This document shows positions 24,768 through 32,564 of a DNA stretch of 32,564 bases, one piece after another. The notes beneath the pieces were generated by a model. That model had not been told where the DNA came from. It saw nothing but the letters and a program-made list of their open reading frames with translations, and did not search any database. This DNA comes from Bacteroidaceae bacterium (GTDB lineage: Bacteria > Bacteroidota > Bacteroidia > Bacteroidales > Bacteroidaceae): contig JAILPK010000059.1 in NCBI GenBank assembly GCA_024699495.1, forward strand, positions 1-32,564. Reading direction: 5' to 3'. The translations under genes and the position numbers were made by a program. Numbering within the stretch: position 1 is the first letter of the stretch; each line of letters opens with the position of its first letter.

Positions 24768-26624
24768 TTATCTTTTCCTGTTTTTGCTTTTGTTTCGGCT
24801 GCTCCCTGCAGGATTCATCTCCGCTTTGGCCTTGGCATCCCAATAGGTTGCAAGAGAGAAACCGTTGATGCAGGCGATGAAGATGTCAATCTTGGTCTGA
24901 CAATCTTCTTTGATAATGGTATATTCGCGCTGCAGGACCTCATGCCGCTGCCTGTTGTCGAGTTCCGGAGGTTCCTCATCAAGGAAATGCCCCAATAGAG
25001 CTGCAGTCTCCTTACAATAATACACTATCCCCTTGTTGATGCGCTCCTGAAGCACTCTATTGTCTTCATAAGCTGGAGTCAGCTGCATCAGACGTCTGAT
25101 CTGACCCTGGAAACGCAAGCCCACAGAATAGAGTTTTTCATCCACTTCGCGAGATGCTGTGGCAGTAGCCTCGACATACGAGGGGTTGTTTCGTCCGAGA
25201 TATTCTCCGACGAAACGGGTGTAACTGCGGAGACGAAGACTTATCGAGGTGAAGTCAAACAGAGAACAGAGGGTCTCCAGCACAAAAGAGTTTCGGTCGA
25301 CAGCGAATGTATCTTCTGTAGGTATGCGCTGCTCAGCCTCCTTCCCGAAGCGTGTCACACACGGGTCGGCAGAAATGACCGATGGAGAGATGGGTGAAGA
25401 GAGGATAAGCCCGTTGATAGTGCGACATCTAGAGAGAGCCACATACACCTGCCCATGACTGAAAGCGCGCCCGGCATCGATAATAGCATGTTCGAAGGTG
25501 AGTCCCTGGCTCTTGTGTATGGTTATCGCCCATGCCAGCCGCAACGGTATCTGTGAGAATAAACCTATAACATCCTCGCGAATCTCACCTGTGGCTGTAT
25601 CTGTCGTGTAACGAATATTCTCCCAGTTTACCCTGCCCACTTCTATCTTTTGTTCGCCGCATACGACAGTGACTGTGTTTCCGGAAATATGCAGGATGCG
25701 CCCTATTTTGCCGTTGTAATATTCTTTGGATGCCGAAGGGTCATTCTTACAAAACATCACCTGAGCGCCTACTTTGAGTGTGAGGCGCATGTCATTGGGA
25801 TAACTCAGTTCAGGAAATTCACCTTTTATCCGAGCGTCAAAGACATAAGGCTGGGATGTCAGCGCATCGAGTTTCATCCCGTTGAGACGGTCGGCTTGCC
25901 AGTTGTGTGTTACTAGTGTTATCCAATCACCTCCGTCAGGTGGGCTGAAATGTGGCATGAAACGAGAATTCAGAAGCCTCAGTGAATCAGAGTCCACCTT
26001 ACCCTCGCGGACGCGGTTAAGGATGTCTATGAAAACGGCATCTTCCTGTCTATATACTTTCTTCAGCTCTATACAGACGAAATCGGTGCGCATCAGTTCG
26101 TGGGATGAGAAGAAATAAGGTGAATCATAGAACTGCTGCAGCAGTGTCCATTCCTCATCTGTTGCCACAGGGGCCAGCTGGCGCAGGTCACCAATAAGAA
26201 GCAGCTGCACACCGCCGAAGGGCTTGTCGTTACGGCGATGGCGCCGTAGCACCTCGCCAACGGCATCCAACAGGTCTCCTCGCACCATGGAAATCTCATC
26301 GATTACCAACATGTCAAGAGAGCGTATAATACTGAGCTTCTGTTTGCTGAATGAGAACCGGTTCTTGGCATCGCGGCCTGTAGTCATGTGCCCGTCTGGC
26401 AGATAAAGTCCTGGGCCAATCTGAAAGAAGGAGTGGATGGTGCTTCCTCCGGCGTTAATTGCAGCCACCCCAGTCGGCGCCGTGACTATAATGCGTTTGC
26501 GGGATGTAGTCACGAGTTCCCTAAGGAATGTGGTCTTCCCCGTTCCCGCTTTCCCCGTAAGGAAAATGTTGCGGTTAGTGTAGAACGCATAGTTGCGTGC
26601 CAAATCCAGTTCTTGATTACTCAT
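24768..26624 (-). CDS. Pif1-like AAA helicase
   Basis: Superfamily 1B helicase related to Pif1, 618 residues. Walker A GKAGTGKTTFL (24-34), APTGVAAINAGG (49-60), Walker B LVIDEISMV (106-114), GDLRQLAPV, and the C-terminal motifs ITIHKSQGLTF and YVALSRCRT that mark Pif1/RecD-type helicases. The C-terminal 150 residues are helical and Lys/Arg-rich at the very end. ATG 26624 overlaps the TGA of the M64 gene by 4 nt (ATGA), which decides the start over the longer reading from 26711. A role in G-quadruplex or replication-fork processing is inferred from the family. Confidence 0.9.
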   Translation of the reverse strand: MSNQELDLARNYAFYTNRNIFLTGKAGTGKTTFLRELVTTSRKRIIVTAPTGVAAINAGGSTIHSFFQIGPGLYLPDGHMTTGRDAKNRFSFSKQKLSIIRSLDMLVIDEISMVRGDLLDAVGEVLRRHRRNDKPFGGVQLLLIGDLRQLAPVATDEEWTLLQQFYDSPYFFSSHELMRTDFVCIELKKVYRQEDAVFIDILNRVREGKVDSDSLRLLNSRFMPHFSPPDGGDWITLVTHNWQADRLNGMKLDALTSQPYVFDARIKGEFPELSYPNDMRLTLKVGAQVMFCKNDPSASKEYYNGKIGRILHISGNTVTVVCGEQKIEVGRVNWENIRYTTDTATGEIREDVIGLFSQIPLRLAWAITIHKSQGLTFEHAIIDAGRAFSHGQVYVALSRCRTINGLILSSPISPSVISADPCVTRFGKEAEQRIPTEDTFAVDRNSFVLETLCSLFDFTSISLRLRSYTRFVGEYLGRNNPSYVEATATASREVDEKLYSVGLRFQGQIRRLMQLTPAYEDNRVLQERINKGIVYYCKETAALLGHFLDEEPPELDNRQRHEVLQREYTIIKEDCQTKIDIFIACINGFSLATYWDAKAKAEMNPAGSSRNKSKNRKR

Positions 26625-27922
26625 GGGCGGGTATAGAAATTGATCAGACGCTTCAGCGCACGCTGGCATACAGGACAAAACTCTCTTACTTGATTCACTT
26701 TCATCCGGCACTCCTGAGCTGGGCGGTACACACCCTTCTTTTGGTAGCCTCCGCCTTCATAGACACCTACTTTAGTGGTCGGTTTGCGGCCGTCAGGTAC
26801 TGTTGGCACCGGGGTTCCAGGGGGGAGCATATCCGACCATTTGGAGTCGAAATCGACCAATGTAGTCAGATTGGGTTCCCATGGTTCGGTATCAGCGGGA
26901 TAAAGTGTTTCTTCCTGACTATCATAATCATATTCGTCTGCAAGACCGCCGAATGAATGGCCGAACTCATGAACGATTACCTCAAACTTTGACCGCGGGC
27001 TGTGGCCGGAAGACATATTATAAGAATTATATATACCGCCCCCTCCATACTCTGCTGTATTGGCCAAAATGATGAAATGCTCGCAAGGAATGCCCGAGAC
27101 TATGTCATAGAGTTTTTTCAGGTGGAGGGTGGTAAGATAGCGGTCTGAATAGAAGGTGTCAAAACTGGAATTCAGAGGGGTGTCTTTCCAAATATTGCGG
27201 CGCGGAATACTCACCCCGCTCTCTGCTGAGAAAGGCATTACGGCAATCCAGTTGAAGCGGTTGCTGAGAGAGGTGTAAGGCTCATGGACCAGAATTGCGC
27301 TGATGCTGCTGTCACAAAGTGACAAGAAGCACGGCATCTCCGCTTCGGTGTATCCCTCGGCAACAAAACAGACATCGATTTTTTCGCGCGGGTCTCCGTT
27401 CTTACGGATATATTGCCAAGGGGTGCTCTTCACGTGTGTGCGGTCACGTATGAGTATGTCTTCCGGATGAATCCTATGGCGCAATATGGCCTGAGGCTTC
27501 TGATGAGTATCTCTGAGACAACACTCTACAATCACGGGACGTTTAGGCATCGGAATGAGAAAGGTGTTCTCAAAGGATTTCTCTACATTCACTGCTTCGG
27601 CGGTTGCCTGCCACTCCTGGAAGAGAGTGGAGAAAGAATGACGGTAAAGCGTATCGCCTGAGGACGCGTCGGTAACGGTGAGCTGGCCATTACCCAAAAG
27701 CGGCAGACGAGACAGATTATGCCGCCGCCCATACCAGCCGGCAGTTTTGGACAACTCGCCAACGGCTATATGCTGAGTGCGATTCGTACCACTGAAAATA
27801 TAATCTATGCGGAGGGTCGAATCTTCAAAATGATAGGCGAAGCCGGCCTCCTGCTGTGCTGCTACAGTATTCATGTTAAGAATCACGGCAGCGGCCAAAA
27901 GTGTTACTATCTTTATATTCAT
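26621..27922 (-). CDS. Secreted M64 metallopeptidase (IgA-peptidase-like)
   Basis: 433 residues with a clear signal peptide (MNIKIVTLL...NTVAAQ, cleavage near 23). The N-terminal half is the beta-rich M64 N-domain, the C-terminal half the zinc peptidase: VCFVAEGYTEAE (184-195), ANTAEYGGGGIYNSY, then HEFGHSFGGLADEY (318-331) with zinc ligands His318 and His322, catalytic Glu319 and a likely third ligand Asp329. Cysteines near the end (ECRM...FCPVC) are typical. The founding M64 enzyme, from a gut Clostridium species (C. ramosum), cleaves human IgA; that this protein does so is not shown. It follows a small lipoprotein gene by 21 nt and overlaps the helicase gene downstream. Confidence 0.9.
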   Translation of the reverse strand: MNIKIVTLLAAAVILNMNTVAAQQEAGFAYHFEDSTLRIDYIFSGTNRTQHIAVGELSKTAGWYGRRHNLSRLPLLGNGQLTVTDASSGDTLYRHSFSTLFQEWQATAEAVNVEKSFENTFLIPMPKRPVIVECCLRDTHQKPQAILRHRIHPEDILIRDRTHVKSTPWQYIRKNGDPREKIDVCFVAEGYTEAEMPCFLSLCDSSISAILVHEPYTSLSNRFNWIAVMPFSAESGVSIPRRNIWKDTPLNSSFDTFYSDRYLTTLHLKKLYDIVSGIPCEHFIILANTAEYGGGGIYNSYNMSSGHSPRSKFEVIVHEFGHSFGGLADEYDYDSQEETLYPADTEPWEPNLTTLVDFDSKWSDMLPPGTPVPTVPDGRKPTTKVGVYEGGGYQKKGVYRPAQECRMKVNQVREFCPVCQRALKRLINFYTRP

Positions 27923-27943
27923 ATATATTATTACGCTGAGCCT

Positions 27944-28381
27944 TTAGCGTATGGGCAGGACGCCACTCTTTTCCTGCTTCATGTAGAGGACGTATCCTAT
28001 ATAGGAGTCAAAATCGGCATTCAAGCGTACGGTTACCGAGGAGGAAACACAGTTCTCGGGCACGAGAAATTTCAGTGTCGGGTTACCGTTATCCAAGCCG
28101 TCATAATTAGTATGCTGGGAAATCTGAACCGTGGTGTCCCTGGCTGCCATATCAGCGACAAGATAAGTATATGATATCCGCCATACGTAATCGGTAGAAG
28201 CCAGCCCATGCCCCTTGGAACTCTGGATTACAGTGGCCGTAACGGAATCGCCGGGATGAGCAGTAGAAGGGGTGAATGTCATCCGTTCATATACAGGCGG
28301 ATAACTGTCTTCTGCCTTTTCCGAGCATGCGACGGAGAGCAGGCATAGGGTAATAACTGGAAGAATAAAAAGCTGTTTCAT
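27944..28381 (-). CDS. Small lipoprotein, unrecognised
   Basis: 145 residues. Signal peptide of type II: MKQLFILPVITLCLLSVAC with the lipobox Cys at 19, followed by Ser-Glu-Lys-Ala-Glu-Asp, an acidic stretch of the sort used for surface export in Bacteroidota. The mature part is beta-rich with a PGDSVTATV motif, resembling an Ig-like or PKD-like fold, and a C-terminal SSVTVRLNADFD strand pair. No family recognised. It starts 6 nt after the maf stop and is 21 nt before the M64 peptidase gene, so the lipoprotein and peptidase are expressed together and may be partners. Confidence 0.75.
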   Translation of the reverse strand: MKQLFILPVITLCLLSVACSEKAEDSYPPVYERMTFTPSTAHPGDSVTATVIQSSKGHGLASTDYVWRISYTYLVADMAARDTTVQISQHTNYDGLDNGNPTLKFLVPENCVSSSVTVRLNADFDSYIGYVLYMKQEKSGVLPIR

Positions 28382-28387
28382 TGCTGA

Positions 28388-28966
28388 TTATAGTGTAATA
28401 TTAAACTCTTTCTTTAACATGTTATACAATCTTTGTATGGGTAGCCCCATGACATTGAAATACGAACCTGTAAGCTGTGTAACACCTACATATCCTATCC
28501 ATTCTTGAACGCCGTAAGCCCCAGCCTTGTCCATCGGGTGGAAATGGGTGATGTAATAGTCGATTTCAGACTGCTCGAGAGTGGCAAAGGTCACATCAGA
28601 GCGGCACTGGAAGGCAACCTGTTTGACAGATGTGGTCAGAGTCACCCCAGTATATACCTGATGTGTCTTGCCGGAGAGCATACGTAACATACGGCGTGCA
28701 TCTTCTTCATCGGCAGGTTTTCCCAACACCTGCCCGTCCACCCACACGATGGTGTCTGCTGTTATAAGCAGTTCGTCGGGCCGCAACGATGAGCGATAGG
28801 CTTCAGCCTTGAAGCGTGATATATATTGGGGGATGTCTCCTTCGCGCAAACCGGCCGGAAAACATTCGTCGATTCCCGACAAAGCCTTTACCTTAAAAGG
28901 CAGCCCCAGACCAGACATCAGATCTCTGCGCCGTGGACTGTTGGAAGCAAGTATAATTTTCCACAT
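28388..28966 (-). CDS. maf: Maf-type nucleoside triphosphate pyrophosphatase
   Basis: House-cleaning enzyme hydrolysing non-canonical or methylated NTPs (dTTP, UTP and modified forms in the YhdE group). 192 residues. N-terminal ILASNSPRRRDLM with the phosphate-binding SxRR, then ITADTIVWVDGQVLGKP (the catalytic Asp region), HQVYTGV, and the C-terminal KAGAYGVQ...GSYFNVMGLP. ATG 28966 shares its A with the kdsC TGA (TGATG), which decides the start; Met at 28972 is an alternative. Middle of the dense minus-strand operon. Confidence 0.94.
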   Translation of the reverse strand: MWKIILASNSPRRRDLMSGLGLPFKVKALSGIDECFPAGLREGDIPQYISRFKAEAYRSSLRPDELLITADTIVWVDGQVLGKPADEEDARRMLRMLSGKTHQVYTGVTLTTSVKQVAFQCRSDVTFATLEQSEIDYYITHFHPMDKAGAYGVQEWIGYVGVTQLTGSYFNVMGLPIQRLYNMLKKEFNITL

Positions 28967-29484
28967 CACCATCCGAATGCTTTCTTGTCTGCCATCCATT
29001 TACCTTGGGCACGCAAGACCTGTTCCAGGATGTCGCGTACACAGCCGCAGCCGCCTGCCCGATGCGATATATATAAGGAGATATCCTTGATTTCAGGAGC
29101 CGCATCAGACGGGCATACCGGACATCCCACCTGACACATCAGCTCATAGTCGGGTATGTCATCGCCCATATACAGCACTTCCTCATCCTGTAAGCCATAT
29201 TTGGATTTGAATTCATTGTATGTCTGTGTCTTGTAAGAACATGACAAATAAATGTCCTTTAGACCGAGGTATTCATAGCGGCGGCGTATGCTCTCTGAGC
29301 GGGCGCCTGAAATTATTGCAACATGCAAACCCATCATAACGGCTAAGCGCAAGGCATAGCCGTCCTTGATGTTTGCAGAGCGCTGCGGCTCACCATCAGG
29401 TCCTTGCGGTATCGTCTCTGCGCTCAACACCCCATCTACATCAAAAACCAATGCCCGCAAACGTGTCAAATCATAATTTATCAT
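28966..29484 (-). CDS. kdsC: 3-deoxy-D-manno-octulosonate 8-phosphate phosphatase
   Basis: HAD-type phosphatase removing phosphate from Kdo-8-P in LPS inner-core synthesis. 172 residues, normal for KdsC. The HAD nucleophile motif is FDVDGVLS (14-21) with Asp15 and Asp17; IKDGYALRLA, ISGARSE, YMGDDIPDYELM supply the remaining HAD motifs, and there is a C-terminal GGCGCVRDILE segment. I take ATG 29484, 19 nt after the preceding gene, because the longer reading (29538) would overlap that gene and adds a segment not found in KdsC. The tail ends ADKKAFGW. Confidence 0.93.
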   Translation of the reverse strand: MINYDLTRLRALVFDVDGVLSAETIPQGPDGEPQRSANIKDGYALRLAVMMGLHVAIISGARSESIRRRYEYLGLKDIYLSCSYKTQTYNEFKSKYGLQDEEVLYMGDDIPDYELMCQVGCPVCPSDAAPEIKDISLYISHRAGGCGCVRDILEQVLRAQGKWMADKKAFGW

Positions 29485-29503
29485 TTTCTCGAGGAATAAA
29501 AAT

Positions 29504-30304
29504 TCAATGATTATGCCGGACTGCTGAATCTGCGGCAACCCGCATTATGCTCCTGCTCATCAGGCGGTAAATGTCTGCCGGAAGCGTGTTGTCCCCGTCT
29601 TTGCACATCTGGTCGAGCATAGTAGACTGGGAAACAATAATATTTTCATCCCCCCGGACGGCGGGACCTGTTTGTGCAACACTTGGGGGCAGTTCGCGCA
29701 GTTTGGCAGCAGTTTCTTCGACCAGAGGCAGAAGAACATCAAAATCGACACCCACCGAATGTAGTATCTGCTCGGCCAAGGTGCAGCAATGATTGGCGAA
29801 ATTGCAGGCAAAGACAGCGGCCAAATGCAGCCGTGAACGCCCGGCGCTGTCAAGCAGATGAATATTTTCCGCGGGTGTAACAAGCCCACATAGACCGACG
29901 AGTATCTGCTCAAGAATTTTATCAGCTGCTTCGAGGAAGAAATGGACGTGGGCAAAATCTACCTGCCGCTCCATGGAGAATGTCTGCAGAGGATAAAGCA
30001 CACCGTCAGCGATATCGCCAGACATAGAACCTGCTGTATGTACAATCGGAGCGTGAGTTCTGACACGCAACTCGTCCACCACATCGCGTAGAACAGAATC
30101 CTTTACGGAGACTATAACCAGGTCTGTATCGGGAATGACGGCTGAAAAGTCTCCACTTATGGCCTCTGCACCTACCAGGGCTGCTAATTGCCGGGCTGAT
30201 ACTGAAGTACGGCTCCACACCTGACATATACTGCAACCGGATGCAGCAAGGGCAGGAGCAAAGGAAGAGGCTACTCGACCAGCACCTATTATTGTAATTC
30301 GCAT
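29504..30304 (-). CDS. DUF2520 / Rossmann-like NAD(P)-binding protein
   Basis: 266 residues. N-terminal Rossmann motif IIGAGRVASSFA (5-16), DTDLVIVSVKDSVL, and VHTAGSMSGDI, then a helical C-terminal DUF2520 domain (about 120-255) with GRSRLHLAAVFACNFANHC and TGPAVRGD. The build is like ketopantoate reductase or pyrroline-5-carboxylate reductase, but the activity is unknown. In Bacteroidales I recall it regularly before kdsC and maf. ATG 30304 begins MRITIIGAGR; the upstream 17 residues of the longest frame overlap the nitroreductase gene and are left out. Confidence 0.88.
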   Translation of the reverse strand: MRITIIGAGRVASSFAPALAASGCSICQVWSRTSVSARQLAALVGAEAISGDFSAVIPDTDLVIVSVKDSVLRDVVDELRVRTHAPIVHTAGSMSGDIADGVLYPLQTFSMERQVDFAHVHFFLEAADKILEQILVGLCGLVTPAENIHLLDSAGRSRLHLAAVFACNFANHCCTLAEQILHSVGVDFDVLLPLVEETAAKLRELPPSVAQTGPAVRGDENIIVSQSTMLDQMCKDGDNTLPADIYRLMSRSIMRVAADSAVRHNH

Positions 30305-30318
30305 GGAAACAAAGCAGG

Positions 30319-30852
30319 TTAGTTCGTAAATAGCCCCAGATGGACTTTTTCCCAAAGGAGGCGGTCTTCGTTGAAGGGTTTGCGCTCCATGCCCTTATGC
30401 CCAACTGCTATAATGCTAAGCACACGCAAAGGCTCAGGGATGGAAAGAATGTCACGCACTACGGTGTCGGCAGGAATACCATCTTCGGTGAAGCGCTCAC
30501 GAATCTGAATCCAACATGCTCCGAGGCCAAGGTCCTCAGCTTGATAAAGTAATACTGTGGAGGCAACTGAGGCATCCTCTATCCACACATCACTCTCAGA
30601 GGGGTCGCCGACAACAACTATGGCCAGGGGGGCTCCAGAGAGAAAATTTGCACCTGCAGACTTGCAACGTGACAAAGCATCCAACACTTGCTCGTCATCT
30701 ACTATCACGAAATGCCAAGCATGCTTGCCCTTGCTTGAAGGGGACATGAGCGCACTGCGCATGAGTGTTGCAACCTGTTCTGAAGAAAGCAGTTCAGCTG
30801 TGAATTTACGCATCGAACGCCTTGTTCTGACTATATCCGAAAATTGATCCAT
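30319..30852 (-). CDS. Nitroreductase family protein
   Basis: FMN-dependent oxidoreductase, 177 residues. RTRRSMRKF (9-17) binds FMN phosphate, MRSALMSPSSKGKHAWHFVIV (31-51) and the DLGLGACWIQ block are classic, and GHKGMERKPFNEDRL ends the protein. The substrate is not predictable. ATG 30852 gives the usual N-terminus MDQFSDIVRTRRS; the longer reading from 30912 would run through the predicted promoter. It is the first gene of the dense minus-strand run and lies 14 nt before the DUF2520 gene. Confidence 0.92.
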   Translation of the reverse strand: MDQFSDIVRTRRSMRKFTAELLSSEQVATLMRSALMSPSSKGKHAWHFVIVDDEQVLDALSRCKSAGANFLSGAPLAIVVVGDPSESDVWIEDASVASTVLLYQAEDLGLGACWIQIRERFTEDGIPADTVVRDILSIPEPLRVLSIIAVGHKGMERKPFNEDRLLWEKVHLGLFTN

Positions 30853-30875
30853 GGTGTATATCTTAATTTTTGCGG

Positions 30876-30906
30876 CAAAATAACAAAAAATTAACGAGAG
30901 CACAAA
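30876..30906 (-). promoter_or_regulatory. Promoter of the nitroreductase-led operon (TTTG-N19-TTATTTTG)
   Basis: On the minus strand TTTG (30906-30903) and TTATTTTG (30883-30876) are 19 bp apart. The octamer matches seven of the eight positions of a TAnnTTTG-type box. A start near 30869 would give a leader of about 17 nt and supports ATG 30852. Confidence 0.45.
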
Positions 30907-30921
30907 ATTCATTGCCTATTA

Positions 30922-30954
30922 TTTGAATTTTATAAGGAAAAATGACTTACTTTG
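30922..30954 (+). promoter_or_regulatory. Promoter of the GH43 gene (TTTG-N21-TTACTTTG)
   Basis: TTTG (30922-30925) and TTACTTTG (30947-30954) are 21 bp apart, with the same second-base change as the divergent promoter. A start near 30961 would leave about 30 nt to ATG 30992 and excludes the longer reading from 30923. Confidence 0.45.
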
Positions 30955-30991
30955 CAACGCAATAGAAACCACTCTTACGAATCTTATCGCA

Positions 30992-32110
30992 ATGAAGACA
31001 TCCCGTTTAAATAATCTCGTTTTCAGCATTTTCATCTGTACTCTTTTGATAAACACCATATTACCACCAGAGGTCAACGCACAGAGAATGCGCACGAACG
31101 TACCGATGGATAGCATCTACCTGTCTGACCCATTCATCATGGCGGACTCTGTGACTAAAACTTATTATATGACCGGCACGGGAGGACTGCTGTGGACATC
31201 GAAAGACCTGCGCAGATGGGACGGTCCGCGCAGGGTAGTTGAGATCGACACGGCTTCATGGATGGGCAGACGGCCAGATATATGGGCTGCAGAAATACAC
31301 AAATACCACAATAAATACTATTATTTTGCCACATTCACAAACAACTCAGTTAAAATAGACAGCGTTGACGGAAGAAGAGTGCCACGACGAGCATGCCACG
31401 TGTTTGTAAGCGACACGCCCGACGGACCTTACCGGCCATACGGCCAGCCCGTGTTTCTGCCACAGCATATGGCCACTCTTGATGCCACACTTTGGATTGA
31501 GGATGACGGCACACCTTATATGGTTTATTGCCACGAATGGCTGCAGAATGGCGATGGTACAATCGAAGCTATACGCATGACAAAGGACTTGGACGGCACA
31601 ATAGGCAACGGACAAATACTTTTTCGAGCAAGCGACTCTCCATGGAGCCGTGAGGCAGACGACGACAAGTCACCATCCCACCACCGCTTCTTCCATCGCG
31701 ACGGCAGCGGACCTTATCTCGTAGACAGCACTGTAACGACTGACTCCAAGGGACGGCAAACCGTAAAGCGGAGATGGATTCCCAACCGAGTTACCGACGG
31801 GCCTTTTTTATTCCGCACTAAAACCGGAAAACTAGGCATGATTTGGACAAGCTGGGTAGGAAGAGACTATACTATGGGTGTGGCTTATTCAAAATCGGGC
31901 ACTATAATGGGGCCCTGGGTTCAAGAGCCGCGTCCTCTTACTCCTCCAAACTACGGACACGGTATGATATTCCACGACTGGCGCGGACGGTTGTTGCTCT
32001 GCCTACACAGCCATCAGGACATCCGAGGACGATATGTCCGCTCGCCGCATCTGTTTCTTCTGGACAATGAAACCGACCGGCTGCGTGTTCTAGCAAATTT
32101 CCAACCATAG
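30992..32110 (+). CDS. Secreted glycoside hydrolase family 43-like protein
   Basis: Five-bladed beta-propeller glycosidase of the GH43 type (arabinofuranosidase/xylosidase class), 372 residues, with a signal peptide (MKTSRLNN, hydrophobic 9-24, cleavage after VNAQ). Asp46 in YLSDPFIM matches the catalytic base, WAAEIHKYHNKYYYF is the second-blade signature, and Asp164 in LDATLWIEDDGTPYMVY fits the pKa-modulating Asp. Where GH43 enzymes usually carry Glu-Gly-Pro with the acid catalyst, this protein has D269-G-P in VTDGPFLFRTKTGK. Residues 220-266 look like an insertion. The substrate is unknown and no SusC/D genes are in the window. ATG 30992 is chosen for the signal peptide and promoter position. 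Confidence 0.82.
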   Translation: MKTSRLNNLVFSIFICTLLINTILPPEVNAQRMRTNVPMDSIYLSDPFIMADSVTKTYYMTGTGGLLWTSKDLRRWDGPRRVVEIDTASWMGRRPDIWAAEIHKYHNKYYYFATFTNNSVKIDSVDGRRVPRRACHVFVSDTPDGPYRPYGQPVFLPQHMATLDATLWIEDDGTPYMVYCHEWLQNGDGTIEAIRMTKDLDGTIGNGQILFRASDSPWSREADDDKSPSHHRFFHRDGSGPYLVDSTVTTDSKGRQTVKRRWIPNRVTDGPFLFRTKTGKLGMIWTSWVGRDYTMGVAYSKSGTIMGPWVQEPRPLTPPNYGHGMIFHDWRGRLLLCLHSHQDIRGRYVRSPHLFLLDNETDRLRVLANFQP

Positions 32111-32255
32111 GCTTGATAAAATTAGCATCTCCCACCTTATTTGACAAATGCATAAAAAAATGATAGCGTCTGAATAATTACAATAGCGTAAAAAAAACAT
32201 ACTGTCAGAATATTAAAACAGCACATAAATTACATTATTGAAGTTTCGGGAGTTC

Positions 32256-32564
32256 TTAACTCGCCATTTTACATTGATATAATTCACAGATATGGGCAAT
32301 CTCATCAGATTCATTGACCAGAGCATCAAGCACTTCTTCATCGTCGATGGAGAAAACCTTGGTGATAGCTGCAACGAATTCAAGAATGACCTGCCAGATT
32401 CTTTCACTGACAGTCAGCTCGTGGCTGTCCTGAGCCACTTGTCTGAAGAGTTCGCCTATGGTCTCGTAGTCCATGAAACGTTTCACGACAGAGAGTATGT
32501 TGTACTGGAGTGCCACGAGGGACGTGCTTGCTATCTGCGCAGCAAAGTTGGCAGACTGGCACTT
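32256..32564 (-). CDS. IS4-family transposase, C-terminal part (runs off window)
   Basis: The frame is open from the window edge: 102 residues starting KCQSANFAAQIASTS and ending CELYQCKMAS, then TAA. The KCQS...AQIASTSLVALQYNIL stretch follows the catalytic Glu region in DDE transposases of the IS4 group common in Bacteroidota, and the remainder is the helical tail (LFRQ..., ERIWQVILEF, FSIDDEEVL). The catalytic residues lie outside the window, so intactness cannot be judged. The IS end should be between the stop and the GH43 gene, within 32111-32255; I could not define the terminal repeat. Confidence 0.8.
   Translation of the reverse strand, partial: KCQSANFAAQIASTSLVALQYNILSVVKRFMDYETIGELFRQVAQDSHELTVSERIWQVILEFVAAITKVFSIDDEEVLDALVNESDEIAHICELYQCKMAS

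Overview
The window looks like chromosomal DNA from a Bacteroidales bacterium (phylum Bacteroidota). The evidence is a set of promoters of the Bacteroidota primary sigma factor type (-7 box TAnnTTTG, sometimes with TTTG 19-21 bp upstream), Bacteroidota-type lipoprotein signals, a second EF-G of the Bacteroides EF-G2 type, an M64 (IgA-peptidase-like) metalloprotease, and a surE-lpxB pair. Family-level placement (Prevotellaceae, Muribaculaceae or similar) cannot be settled by eye. No rRNA, tRNA, CRISPR array or phage module was seen.

Layout. 1-1800: gene-poor left edge with hairpins and palindromes, then a zeta-toxin-like kinase overlapped by a 51-residue candidate partner (too short for usual ORF cut-offs), then a small unrecognised protein. 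1944-3161 (-): hemW. 3377-6456 (+): an EF-G paralogue whose catalytic His is replaced by Ser, overlapped by an M48 lipoprotein metalloprotease. 6495-7783 (-): thyA-folA, overlapping by 4 nt. 7925-9256 (+): RsmF/NOL1-type rRNA cytosine methyltransferase with an apparently leaderless mRNA. 9296-10126 (-): ksgA. 10223-22090 (+): UPF0104-type membrane protein, PepD dipeptidase, a 1925-residue alpha-2-macroglobulin-like protein without the thioester motif, then surE, lpxB and a dicarboxylate/amino acid:cation symporter. 22267-23907 (-): guaA. 23990-30852 (-): a dense eight-gene run, in transcription order nitroreductase, DUF2520/Rossmann protein, kdsC, maf, small lipoprotein, M64 peptidase, Pif1-like helicase, nucleotidyltransferase. 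30992-32110 (+): secreted GH43-like protein. 32256-end (-): C-terminal part of an IS4-family transposase running out of the window.

How the genes fit together. Much of the window is housekeeping: dTMP/folate (thyA, folA), GMP (guaA), ribosome maturation (rsmF-like, ksgA), heme trafficking (hemW), and lipid A/Kdo and envelope synthesis (lpxB, kdsC, nucleotidyltransferase). Interleaved are secreted or periplasmic proteins (M48 and M64 proteases, macroglobulin-like protein, GH43). The accessory-looking parts are the two edges: the zeta module on the left and GH43 plus IS4 on the right. Points most worth a second look are the EF-G2 with a lost catalytic His, the zeta/51-aa pair, the thioester-less macroglobulin, loop insertions in several core enzymes, and promoter evidence that resets several start codons.
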